The notes under the pieces: generated by a model
The model's input: only the letters and a program-made list of their open reading frames with translations
Told to the model about the DNA's origin: nothing
Database searches by the model: none
In this document: positions 8,307-16,677 of the stretch, piece by piece
Layout of the letters: the number at the start of each line of letters is the position of its first letter
Numbering within the stretch: the first letter of the stretch is position 1
Translations under genes and position numbers: made by a program
DNA from: Woeseiaceae bacterium
Lineage (GTDB): Bacteria; Pseudomonadota; Gammaproteobacteria; Steroidobacterales; Woeseiaceae
DNA: 64,000 nucleotides
Reading direction: 5' to 3'
Assembly (NCBI GenBank): GCA_030065915.1
Contig: JASJCQ010000006.1
Span: 1 to 64,000 of the forward strand

Positions 8307-9797
8307 ATGACAACAAAAAAGTTCGAGACGGCTCCAGAGGACCGTATCAGCGTTCCTAACCGCGTTATTTATGGCGCGGGTGCATTCGTAAACAACCTGT
8401 TAGCCGGTTCCATCGGTGGCATGATGATCGTGCTTAATTTGGGCCTGGGTATGAACCCGGCCCTGGTCGGCTTGCTCGGCGCGCTGCCGCGTTTGACTGA
8501 CGCCATCACCGATCCGTTGATGGGCTACATATCGGACAACACGAAGAGTCGCTGGGGAAGGCGCCGACCCTACATCCTCGTCGGTGCTATCGCTGTCGGT
8601 ATTATTTATGCGGTTCTCTGGCAGCTGCCGCTTGGCATGAGCGAGAACTTCTATTTCTGGTACTTCCTCGTCGGCTCGCTAATCTTCTACCTTGCGTACA
8701 CAATTTTCGCGACGCCGTGGGTGGCAATGGGTTACGAGCTGACGCCGGACTATCACGAGCGAACGCGACTGATGGGTACGCAGAACTTCATCGGCCAGCT
8801 TGCCTATTTCGTACCGCCCTGGTTGCTGCTCATCATGCAGGACGACCGTTTCTTCACAGACATCGTCGACGGCGCAGCCGGTGTCGCAATTGCGATCGGC
8901 GTCTTCTCGATCGCCGTCGGCATCCTGCCGGCGATCTTCCTGAAGGAACGATTCTCGCAGCAGATTCCAACCGGTGAAGCCGCGCCGCCGCCGGATGATG
9001 ACGCACCGACGTCCGCGGGCCAGGCCATCGGTGCCGTGTTAAAGGACTTCTTCGTCGGCTTCGGTAAGGCGCTCAAGTTCATACCGTTCCTCAAGCTCTG
9101 CCTTGCGACCTTCCTCGTCTTCAACGGCTTCATCCTGATTTCGTCGTTCCAGGCCTACGTCATCATTTACTTCGTCTCGGGCGGCGACCAGGAGATGGGT
9201 GGACTGTATGTCGGCCTTGCCGGAACCGTGCAGACCTTCTCGACGTTTGTCGTCATCGGCCTCGTCACCTGGATGAGTACCCGGCTCGGTAAACGCCGCA
9301 CGTTCATCATCTCGACCCTGGTATCGATGATCGGTTACCTGATGAAGTGGTTCTGCTACAACCCGGACATTCCTATCCTCGTGGTTCTGCCGGCACCGCT
9401 GATCGCCTTCGGTCTGGGCGGCCTGTTTACGATCATGCCGTCAATGATCGCGGATGTGGTGGACGCAGACGAACTCAATACCAATGAGCGTCGAGAGGGT
9501 ATGTACGGGTCGATATTCTGGTGGGTCGTCAAACTCGGCATGGCCGCGGCCATCGCGGGTGGCGGTTACCTGCTGAATGCGACCGGCTTCGACGTCGCGC
9601 TTGGCGGCGACCAGACCGAGCGTGCGATCTTCCTGATGCGCCTGTTCGATGCCGTGATCCCTGCAGCCGCTTCGCTGATTGCCATGTGGGCTGTCTACAC
9701 CTTCACGATCACCGAGGAGCGGGCACATGAGATTCGTATCGAGCTCGAGAAGCGCCGCGGTGGCGGTTCGACGGCAGAAGCACCGGCGCCGGCTTAA
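8307..9797 (+). CDS. GPH-family glycoside/pentoside:cation symporter
   Basis: This 496-residue integral membrane protein has about 12 hydrophobic segments. The diagnostic blocks of the glycoside-pentoside-hexuronide (MelB/XynT) family are present: RLTDAITDPLMGYISDNTKSRWGRRRP in loop 2-3 (about residues 62-88) and TPWVAMGYELTPDYHERTRL. It should import xylosides, xylobiose or related glycosides using a cation gradient. The ATG at 8307 (MTTKKFET) follows a GGGGGGC purine tract. A TTG 39 bases earlier is less likely. It is immediately followed by, and overlaps, the GH43 gene, so import and hydrolysis are coupled. The LacI-type operator upstream suggests sugar-responsive control. Confidence 0.9.
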   Translation: MTTKKFETAPEDRISVPNRVIYGAGAFVNNLLAGSIGGMMIVLNLGLGMNPALVGLLGALPRLTDAITDPLMGYISDNTKSRWGRRRPYILVGAIAVGIIYAVLWQLPLGMSENFYFWYFLVGSLIFYLAYTIFATPWVAMGYELTPDYHERTRLMGTQNFIGQLAYFVPPWLLLIMQDDRFFTDIVDGAAGVAIAIGVFSIAVGILPAIFLKERFSQQIPTGEAAPPPDDDAPTSAGQAIGAVLKDFFVGFGKALKFIPFLKLCLATFLVFNGFILISSFQAYVIIYFVSGGDQEMGGLYVGLAGTVQTFSTFVVIGLVTWMSTRLGKRRTFIISTLVSMIGYLMKWFCYNPDIPILVVLPAPLIAFGLGGLFTIMPSMIADVVDADELNTNERREGMYGSIFWWVVKLGMAAAIAGGGYLLNATGFDVALGGDQTERAIFLMRLFDAVIPAAASLIAMWAVYTFTITEERAHEIRIELEKRRGGGSTAEAPAPA

Positions 9798-11439
9798 GGC
9801 TCTGTTAATGGCCGGCTGCCTGATCGGACAGCCGGCCTTTTCCGAGTCATTCAACAATCCCGTCATACCGGGGTACGCCCCGGACCCGTCGATCGTTCGG
9901 GTCGGCGACGACTACTACCTGACCAACTCGACCTTCGAATACTTCCCGGGGCTGCCGATCTACCACAGCCGTGACCTCGTCAACTGGGAGTTGATCGGCC
10001 ACGCACTGCACCGAGAGTCGCAAATCGACCTGGATACTGCGGACTCCTCCGGCGGCGTGCACGCCCCGACCATCCGCTATCACGACGGCACCTTCTACGT
10101 CGTCGTGACTAACATCGTGCATAACAAGCCGGTCAACCTGATCGTGACCGCGGAGGATCCACGCGGACCCTGGTCCGAGCCCTACATTCTCGACGACGCG
10201 CCCGGCATCGATCCGTCGTTGTTGTTCGATGACGATGGCCGCGTCTGGTACACGGGGAACTGGCATCCGCCGGATCCCGAATTCGAGGGCCAGGCCGAGA
10301 TCTGGTTGCAGGAGCTGGATCTCGAAACGATGCAGCTGACCGGCGACAAGCATTACCTGTGGCGCGGCTGCTGCCAGGGTGCGCATGCCGAAGGCCCGCA
10401 CTTGTACAAGAAGGACGGCTACTACTACCTGATGCTTGCCGAAGGCGGCACCGGTTTCGAGCACGCAGTCGCAATCGCGATCAGCGAATCCCCTACCGGT
10501 CCGTACCTGAACAATCCACGCAACCCGATCCTGACGCACAGGCACCTGAGCTACGACCATCCGATCACCGGGGTCGGACACGCGGACCTCACCGACACGC
10601 CGGACGGCCGCTGGTTCGCGGTGACGCTCGGCTGGCGGCTGATCGACAGCGCGCATGGCATCCTCGGTCGCGAGACCTTCCTCGCGCCGGTGACCTGGGA
10701 GACCGAGCCCTATGAATGGAAGGCGGAGCGCTACACATTTCCGGTCGTCGCCCCGGCCACGGGCCGCATCGAACTGACGAACGAACTTCCCATGGAGGAC
10801 ACCCGGCAGGCGCTGGACACCCGCTTCATCGATGAGTTTGACGATGGAGACCTGGGCGGCGAGTGGAATATGCGGCGTACACACGATGAGCAATTCCACA
10901 GCCTCGATGCAAACCGGGGATTCCTGAGGCTGAACGCAGGACCCGGGTTCATCGGACCGCAATCCCGATACAGCTTCTTAGGCATACGGCAGCGCGACTT
11001 CCAGTACATGGCCGAAACGCGAATGCAGTTCGACACGGCGAGCGACGACGAGGCCGGACTGGTGCTGATGCAGAATGACCGTTCCGTTGTTGCCTTCACC
11101 GTACGCGACGGCGTACTCAGGCTTCGCCGCCTGCTGAACGGCCAGTGGTCCGATTTAAGCTCCGCGACGGTCACCGGGCAGACAATCGATCTCCAGGTCT
11201 GTGCAGACTACCTGTCAGCTGAGTTCCTGTACCGCTTGCCTGGCGGAGACTGGAAGAGCCTGGTGGCGGGTGTCGACCTGACGTCTCTGTCGCCCGCGAT
11301 GATCGATGGTTTCAATTACACTGGGGTCTACATCGGTCTCTACGCGACTGGCAACGGCGAGGCCGGTGCTTATGCCGATTTTGACTACCTGCGCTACGAG
11401 CCGACCGCTGCGAACCGCAACGACTGGTATTTTCGTTAG
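9760..11439 (+). CDS. Glycoside hydrolase family 43 (beta-xylosidase/arabinofuranosidase type) with C-terminal beta-sandwich
   Basis: The five-bladed GH43 catalytic domain spans about the first 330 residues. From the ATG at 9808, the catalytic acids are D26 (YAPDPSIVR, general base), D135 (GIDPSLLFD, pKa modulator) and E195 (HAEGPHLYK, general acid). The remaining 200 residues form the concanavalin-like C-terminal domain of XynB-type enzymes (DEFDDGDLGGEW, then IGLYATGNGEAGAYADFDY). The start is ambiguous. ATG 9808 has an AAGG eight bases before it but gives almost no signal. GTG 9760, chosen here, gives a basic RRQKHRRRLK stretch followed by ALLMAGC and AFSES, which looks like a signal peptide or lipobox. 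ATG 9727 is a third option. It overlaps the 3' end of the symporter gene. Confidence 0.85.
   Translation: MAVRRQKHRRRLKALLMAGCLIGQPAFSESFNNPVIPGYAPDPSIVRVGDDYYLTNSTFEYFPGLPIYHSRDLVNWELIGHALHRESQIDLDTADSSGGVHAPTIRYHDGTFYVVVTNIVHNKPVNLIVTAEDPRGPWSEPYILDDAPGIDPSLLFDDDGRVWYTGNWHPPDPEFEGQAEIWLQELDLETMQLTGDKHYLWRGCCQGAHAEGPHLYKKDGYYYLMLAEGGTGFEHAVAIAISESPTGPYLNNPRNPILTHRHLSYDHPITGVGHADLTDTPDGRWFAVTLGWRLIDSAHGILGRETFLAPVTWETEPYEWKAERYTFPVVAPATGRIELTNELPMEDTRQALDTRFIDEFDDGDLGGEWNMRRTHDEQFHSLDANRGFLRLNAGPGFIGPQSRYSFLGIRQRDFQYMAETRMQFDTASDDEAGLVLMQNDRSVVAFTVRDGVLRLRRLLNGQWSDLSSATVTGQTIDLQVCADYLSAEFLYRLPGGDWKSLVAGVDLTSLSPAMIDGFNYTGVYIGLYATGNGEAGAYADFDYLRYEPTAANRNDWYFR
9810..9837 (+). other. GC-rich hairpin with T-run at the symporter/GH43 junction
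   Basis: GGCCGGCTG (9810-9818) pairs with CAGCCGGCC (9829-9837) over a ten-base loop and is followed by TTTT, the form of an intrinsic terminator. It begins 13 bases after the symporter stop, but it lies inside the GH43 coding frame for every plausible start. It is either a coincidence of coding sequence or an attenuator that lowers GH43 expression relative to the transporter. Confidence 0.4.
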
Positions 11440-11673
11440 GCCGTCCCGACCCCAGCAGCAGAGGCCGACCGACGACAGCGCTGCTGACAAGCAAGCGAGA
11501 ACGCTATCCGATTCGATCCCATAACGCTGCGGTTCCAGGCGATTCGATGGTCCGCGATCGGCGCCGGCATCGGGCTGCCGGCGCTGGCCTGGCTGGTTGC
11601 TGCAGAGGTCCTGGACGCGCAGCTGAACACAGCGATCGGCGTCACGCTGGCTGTCATCGTCATAGCCGTCATC

Positions 11674-12090
11674 ATGCTGAAGCTCGTCAGTAACTACCTG
11701 ATGAACGGGTTCATGCGTTCCTACATGGACGCGGGCAACTGGGACTACCTGCTCGCTCGCTTCGGAGTAACGAAACTGCCCGTCGAGTTCCGAAGCGCGC
11801 GACGACACGTCGGCACGGGACAACTCGATCGCGACGACGTCGTCTTTGCGATGGAAGTCCACGTCGCAGAATCCGGCTTCTCGGTCAACACGCAACCCTT
11901 CGGCAGCCTCATCGTGCCCTGGCAGTCCGTGCAGATGCTCAGGCGCCGTCGACTGGCGACGGACCGGGGCCAGCAGGACGTCGTGTCCGTCATTATCGAC
12001 GGCCCTGAGTCCTTCCTCTGCATACCCTGGAGCAGCGAGCTGGACAGCCTCGTACCCAAGTCCGTGGGAATCAGTGCGGACGGGCTCTGA
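11674..12090 (+). CDS. Hypothetical membrane-associated protein; N-terminus uncertain
   Basis: From the ATG at 11674 the product is 138 residues and begins in the middle of a hydrophobic segment (MLKLVSNYLMNGF). The same frame stays open upstream to 11488 and encodes two convincing hydrophobic helices (AIGAGIGLPALAWLVAAE and IGVTLAVIVIAVIMLKLV), but contains no ATG, GTG or TTG. The C-terminal part is soluble and beta-rich, with no motif I recognise. I infer a two-helix membrane protein with a cytoplasmic domain that either starts at a rare codon or has lost its start. It lies between the GH43 and aldolase genes on the same strand. Confidence 0.5.
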   Translation: MLKLVSNYLMNGFMRSYMDAGNWDYLLARFGVTKLPVEFRSARRHVGTGQLDRDDVVFAMEVHVAESGFSVNTQPFGSLIVPWQSVQMLRRRRLATDRGQQDVVSVIIDGPESFLCIPWSSELDSLVPKSVGISADGL

Positions 12091-12196
12091 CGCGCACGGG
12101 ATTTCGGGGGTGTTTGCGGAAAATCCTGATCGTCTCTGGCCCGGGTTGCTGTACAATTTGCGCTTTCCAAAACTCAACCGATAAGAGAACAAGACA

Positions 12197-13090
12197 GTGA
12201 GTACCTTCGACGACCAGTTAGACAAAGCACGCAACACGCCCGGATTCATTGCAGCCCTCGACCAGAGTGGCGGCAGCACGCCCAAGGCACTCGGCCTATA
12301 CGGCGTTACGGAAGACGCCTGGAGCAATGACGAAGAGATGTATGACGTCGTGCACGCAATGCGCACGCGAATCATGACAAGCCCGTCATTCAACGGGGAC
12401 CGTATTCTCGGCGCCATCCTGTTCGAGAACACGATGGATCGCCAGGTCGAAGGACAGCCGACCGCCCAGTACCTGTGGAACGTCAAGAAGGTTGTGCCCT
12501 TCCTGAAAGTCGACAAGGGCCTGGCCGATGAGGCGAACGGCGTACAGTTGATGAAGCCGATTCCGGGGCTCGACGAGCTGCTGGCGCGCGCGAAGACGAC
12601 GGACGTATTCGGCACGAAGATGCGCTCAGTCATCAAGCAGGCTAACGCCGAGGGCATCAAGGCTATCGTCGACCAGCAGTTCGAAATCGGCAAGCAAATC
12701 ATCGCGGCCGGCCTCGTACCGATCATCGAGCCGGAAGTCGATATCCACTGTCCGGACAAGGCAGCAGCCGAAGACATGCTGCACGCCGAAATCATGTCGC
12801 AGCTCGACGCCCTCGCCGACGATCAGCTCGTCATGCTCAAGCTGACGCTGCCTGAAAAAGACGACCTGTACGCCGACGCCATCGCACACGCGAACTGCGT
12901 GCGGGTGGTCGCGCTGTCCGGTGGCTACTCCCGCGATGAGGCCAATGAGCGTCTCGCCAGGCAACACGGCATGATCGCGAGCTTCTCACGTGCACTGGCC
13001 GAGGGCCTGTCTGCACAGCAGACCGATGACGAGTTCAACGCGATGCTGGATGGATCCATCGGGGCCATTTTTGAGGCTTCGAAGACCTGA
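12197..13090 (+). CDS. Class I fructose-bisphosphate aldolase (bacterial type)
   Basis: This 297-residue protein begins [32 protein letters not shown]. The [12 protein letters not shown] block, the ILFENTMDR block and the [12 protein letters not shown] block with the Schiff-base lysine are characteristic of the class I aldolases found in bacteria such as staphylococci, not of the zinc-dependent class II enzymes. It catalyses reversible cleavage of fructose 1,6-bisphosphate to two triose phosphates in the cytoplasm. The start is GTG at 12197, with a weak AGAGAA upstream. A TACAAT hexamer at about 12150 could be its -10 box. A strong intrinsic terminator follows. Its position beside sugar-uptake genes fits a role in glycolysis or gluconeogenesis on polysaccharide-derived sugars. 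Confidence 0.9.
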   Translation: MSTFDDQLDKARNTPGFIAALDQSGGSTPKALGLYGVTEDAWSNDEEMYDVVHAMRTRIMTSPSFNGDRILGAILFENTMDRQVEGQPTAQYLWNVKKVVPFLKVDKGLADEANGVQLMKPIPGLDELLARAKTTDVFGTKMRSVIKQANAEGIKAIVDQQFEIGKQIIAAGLVPIIEPEVDIHCPDKAAAEDMLHAEIMSQLDALADDQLVMLKLTLPEKDDLYADAIAHANCVRVVALSGGYSRDEANERLARQHGMIASFSRALAEGLSAQQTDDEFNAMLDGSIGAIFEASKT

Positions 13091-13115
13091 TTCGTCGATC
13101 GACGTTAGCGAACAG

Positions 13116-13141
13116 ACGGCGGCCTTGGGCCGCCGTTTTTC
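13116..13141 (+). terminator. Rho-independent terminator of the aldolase gene
   Basis: ACGGCGGCC pairs perfectly with GGCCGCCGT across a three-base TTG loop and is followed by five T residues. It starts 25 bases after the aldolase stop codon. Confidence 0.9.
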
Positions 13142-13409
13142 GTTGTCGGCTGTGTGAAGCAAAGCGACTCTCGCAACAGCCACACCAGGTTTCTGTTTTG
13201 TTCAAGATGCTGGACAAGGGGTTGTCTCGGTTTTTCATTTGCTTACGAGGACCTCTTTTCTGCGTTTTTAAGTATGGCGCGTAACGCGCTCCTGATACTC
13301 ATCGCCGGCGCTGCATCGGCGCCGGCTGCGGTGCTATGATCGGCCGGCAACAAGACGCGCCTTCCAGGGCGACTTCGGGTCAACAAAAATTCCAACCAGG
13401 GGATCCTCA
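13142..13409 (+). promoter_or_regulatory. Leader/promoter region of the Oar-like TonB receptor
   Basis: No gene is seen between the aldolase terminator and the receptor start. It holds a TATGAT hexamer at 13335-13340, which could be a -10 box but has no good -35 at 17 bases. It also has a short GC-rich inverted repeat near 13304-13326 (GCCGGCG...CGCCGGC), and GACAA/TTGTC arms near 13213 separated by four bases, which resemble but do not match the LacI-type operator at 8253. The receptor's ribosome site AGGGGA lies six to eight bases before its ATG. Confidence 0.35.
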
Positions 13410-16400
13410 ATGTCACTTCATTTCCTTCAAGCCAGGCGCTTGATGCTCTGCCTGACACTGTGCGCTGCCGGTTTGTTTTCTGCGGGTATCGTCGCAGCAC
13501 AGGAGACGACGGCTTCAATGCGCATTGTCGTCTCGGACGAAGACGGTGCCAGCGTGTCCGGCGTTACAATGCTGATTCATCACATACCGACCGGACGCAG
13601 AATCACACAGTCCAGCAATGCGGCTGGTGTCGTAACGGCACGCGGCCTGGCGGTGGGTGGTCCCTACGAGGTATCGGTCGCTGACAGCACCCGTTTCTCT
13701 GCAGACGTCATCCAGGGCATTTACCTGGAGCTAGACAAGACCGAGGTCGTTCCGTTTGCCGTGCGCCCGTATGTCGAGGAAGTCGTTGTCACCGCGGAAG
13801 GTGTGTCCGACCAACTCGCGGTTGGCATTGGCGCCGGCTTCGACCGGGCGCAGATCGATGCGACACCTTCGGTATCGCGCGACTTCGTCTCGACGCTGGC
13901 CCGAGACCCGAAAATCCTGGTGGACAACAGTGTTGCTCGCGGCCCGGCTGTCTCGATGGCCGGACAGAACTTCCGCTTCAACAGTGTGACGATCGACGGC
14001 GTGCCACAAAATGACAACTTCGGCCTGTCGAAGAACGCGTCAGCGACGCAGCGCTCACCGATCTCTATCGACGCGATCGAGGCCATCAACGTCAATATTG
14101 CGCCGTTCGACGTCACCTACGGCAACTTCATCGGCGGCAACATCAACATCGTCACGAAGTCAGGTACGAACGACTTCAGCGGCAGCGCTTTCTATCTCAG
14201 CACAGACGACAGCATGACCGGCGACACCTCCGACGGTGTGGATATCGACCTTGGCGATTTCGACGAAGAGGTCTATGGCTTCACGCTGGGCGGCCCGATC
14301 ATTAAGGACAAGCTGTTTTTCTTCACAAACTACGAGAAGTTCGAGACCACGCGGCCGTCGAATGCGCAGCCGATCTCCGCTATCGCGGGCGTGACCCAGG
14401 CTGACGTCGACCGCGTCCGCAGCGTACTGCAGTCCGAATACGGCTTCGATCCGGGCCCGTACGCGGCAAGCGACACCGACGAGGACGAGAAGATCCTCAT
14501 CAAGCTCGACTGGACGATTAACGACAACCATCGAGCGGTCGCCTCTTACCAGGTCGCTGACGGCGATGTGTCGTTCGACGACTTCCCGACGGTCGCAGCG
14601 CTGCAGTCGAATCGTTACAACATCAACGAAAAGCTGACGGCCTACTCCGCCCAGTTGTTCTCATTCTGGACCGATAACCTGTCCACCGAGATCAAGGTCG
14701 GCACCAAGGAAGTCGAAAACCGCCAGATCAGCTTCGATACGAATACGCCCGCATTCCAGATCTTTACCGACGATGGCGGCACGATCAACGCGGGCGGCGA
14801 CCAGTTCAGGCACTCCAACGAACTGGACAACGAGTCTGACGTGTTCCGCATCAAGGCAGACTATTCGACGGGGAACCACGTCATAACGGCCGGCTGGGAG
14901 CGTGAGTCCAAGTCGGTGCGGAACCGCTTCCTGCCGTTCTCGAAAGGTCAGTTCACGTTCTTCTCGATCGACGACCTCGAAAACCGGGTGCTCGGATTCG
15001 CGCTGTACGGCAACTCGAATACCGGTGTGGCTACCGATGCTGAGGCAAACTTCACGCTGGATACCGACAGCTTCTTCATCCAGGACGAGTGGAGCCCCAC
15101 CGACAGCCTGACGCTGACTTACGGCCTTCGTTACGACACGTTGACCAACGACGATCCGATCACGGACAACCCGAACTTCCTGGCTCGCCGCGGCTTCGCG
15201 AACGGCGAGAACCTGGACGGCAAAGACCTCGTCATGCCGCGCTTCGGGTTCAGCTGGGACCTCGACGGTCGTACGACGATTCGCGGTGGAGCCGGCCTGT
15301 TTGGCGGCGGCGCGCCGCTGATCATCCTGTCGAACAGCTACGCCGGCGACGGCATCAGCCGCACCTTCGCCTCGTTCCTCGCGCCGTTCTTCGGACCGCC
15401 GGTCAGCGACGCGCTGGATGATGCGGTTGCGGCGCTGCCCGACCCGAATGCGGCGTTCCAGTTCCTGCAGCCGCTGATCGGTGTAAACCCGGTTGGCCAG
15501 ACGGATGCGATCGACCCGGACTATGACATCCTGAGCACGTGGAAGTACAGCATCGGCATCGACTACCTGGCCGATCTCAGCGCCTGGAACCTCGGCGATG
15601 ACTGGCAGCTGTCGGCAGACCTGATCTATTCGGATGTGGAGAACGGCTATGACATCATCGAGGCACGCCGCAGCGTCGTAGGCTCGGCGCCGGACGGACG
15701 TCCGATCTACGACTTCCCGGCGGATGCCGACTACATCACGAGGAACACCAGCGAAGGCGAAGGCACGGTCCTGACGCTGAAGGCGTCGAAAATCTTCGAC
15801 ACACAGTACGGCACACTCGACCTGAACCTCGGCTACACGCACCAGGACATCGAAGAACTGCGTTCCTACAACCGCTTTGTGACGTTCGAGACGCTGGCGT
15901 TCGATCCGAGCACGGACCTGAACAACCCGGGCGTCGCGCCGTCTCGCTACGAAGTCGAGCATCGCTATACGGCTCAGCTGACCTGGGAAAACACGCTGTT
16001 CGGCGATAACCGTACCATGGCCGGCCTCGTTTACCAGGGCCGTTCCGGACGCCACTACAGTTACGTGTTCGGCAGCAACGGCGTAGGCACGTTCGGCGGT
16101 AACTTCCTCGCAGACTTCGGCTCCGAGGGCGACAACATCGGCAATCAGCTGTTCTACGTTCCGACCGGACCGGGTGACCCGATCATCACCGGTGATCCGC
16201 AGTTCCTCTCGGACCTCGACGCGTTCATTTCGGCCACGCCGTGCCTGAGCGAAAACCGCGGCGAGATCGTTGGACGCAACAACTGCAGGACGAGCTGGGT
16301 CAACACGGTCAGCCTGCGCCTGATGCAGGAGTTCACGTTGCCGAATGACTTCAGCTTTGACGTGACGCTGGACATCGAGAACCTCGGCAACCTGTTGAAC

Positions 16401-16607
16401 GACAACTGGGGGCGCGTCGAGAGCTACACGGCGCCATCCAATGTCGCACCAGCAGCCGTCGCGCTGTCGGGTGATGGCTCGCAGTACGTGTTGTCATCGC
16501 TGCCGGGCTACGTACCGGGCGATCCGTCATCGCTGGTTCCTGCGCCGGAGATTGCGCAATTGCCTTCGGTATATCGGATCCAGCTGGGCGTGGCATTCCG
16601 CTTCTGA
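13410..16607 (+). CDS. TonB-dependent receptor, Oar-like, with N-terminal carboxypeptidase-regulatory-like domain
   Basis: This 1065-residue outer-membrane protein has a signal peptide of about 30 residues ending AQE. A carboxypeptidase-regulatory-like beta-sandwich follows at residues 31-115 (MRIVVSDEDGASVSGVTM...), then a TonB-box-like EEVVVTAEG and a plug domain containing NSVTIDGVPQNDNFG and GNINIVTKSGTNDFSG. A 22-stranded barrel fills the rest and ends in the terminal aromatic F of VAFRF. This order is that of the Oar/OmpR-like receptors common in marine proteobacteria and Bacteroidetes, which take up oligosaccharides or peptides. It stands alone between two terminators. Its closeness to GPH and GH43 genes suggests a sugar ligand, which is inference. 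Confidence 0.9.
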   Translation: MSLHFLQARRLMLCLTLCAAGLFSAGIVAAQETTASMRIVVSDEDGASVSGVTMLIHHIPTGRRITQSSNAAGVVTARGLAVGGPYEVSVADSTRFSADVIQGIYLELDKTEVVPFAVRPYVEEVVVTAEGVSDQLAVGIGAGFDRAQIDATPSVSRDFVSTLARDPKILVDNSVARGPAVSMAGQNFRFNSVTIDGVPQNDNFGLSKNASATQRSPISIDAIEAINVNIAPFDVTYGNFIGGNINIVTKSGTNDFSGSAFYLSTDDSMTGDTSDGVDIDLGDFDEEVYGFTLGGPIIKDKLFFFTNYEKFETTRPSNAQPISAIAGVTQADVDRVRSVLQSEYGFDPGPYAASDTDEDEKILIKLDWTINDNHRAVASYQVADGDVSFDDFPTVAALQSNRYNINEKLTAYSAQLFSFWTDNLSTEIKVGTKEVENRQISFDTNTPAFQIFTDDGGTINAGGDQFRHSNELDNESDVFRIKADYSTGNHVITAGWERESKSVRNRFLPFSKGQFTFFSIDDLENRVLGFALYGNSNTGVATDAEANFTLDTDSFFIQDEWSPTDSLTLTYGLRYDTLTNDDPITDNPNFLARRGFANGENLDGKDLVMPRFGFSWDLDGRTTIRGGAGLFGGGAPLIILSNSYAGDGISRTFASFLAPFFGPPVSDALDDAVAALPDPNAAFQFLQPLIGVNPVGQTDAIDPDYDILSTWKYSIGIDYLADLSAWNLGDDWQLSADLIYSDVENGYDIIEARRSVVGSAPDGRPIYDFPADADYITRNTSEGEGTVLTLKASKIFDTQYGTLDLNLGYTHQDIEELRSYNRFVTFETLAFDPSTDLNNPGVAPSRYEVEHRYTAQLTWENTLFGDNRTMAGLVYQGRSGRHYSYVFGSNGVGTFGGNFLADFGSEGDNIGNQLFYVPTGPGDPIITGDPQFLSDLDAFISATPCLSENRGEIVGRNNCRTSWVNTVSLRLMQEFTLPNDFSFDVTLDIENLGNLLNDNWGRVESYTAPSNVAPAAVALSGDGSQYVLSSLPGYVPGDPSSLVPAPEIAQLPSVYRIQLGVAFRF

Positions 16608-16630
16608 TCCGGCGTACGGCACGAACGAAG

Positions 16631-16657
16631 AAGGGCAGCTTCAGCTGCCCTTTTTTC
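16631..16657 (+). terminator. Rho-independent terminator after the TonB receptor
   Basis: AAGGGCAGC pairs with GCTGCCCTT over a TTCA tetraloop, followed by a T-run. It lies 23 bases beyond the receptor stop. The hairpin is also read from the other strand just beyond the end of the convergent STT3-like gene, with only a weak T-rich tail, so it may work both ways. Confidence 0.9.
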
Positions 16658-16677
16658 TGTCCGTAGAATCGTAGAAC

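Noticed and set aside
13210-13230. A second LacI-type operator near the TonB receptor
   Set aside because: The GACAA/TTGTC arms are separated by four bases instead of two, so the centre CG is lost.
14661-16055. Long minus-strand open frame of 464 codons inside the TonB receptor
   Set aside because: Its product is Arg/Val/Glu-rich without any domain, which is typical of antisense frames in GC-rich genes.
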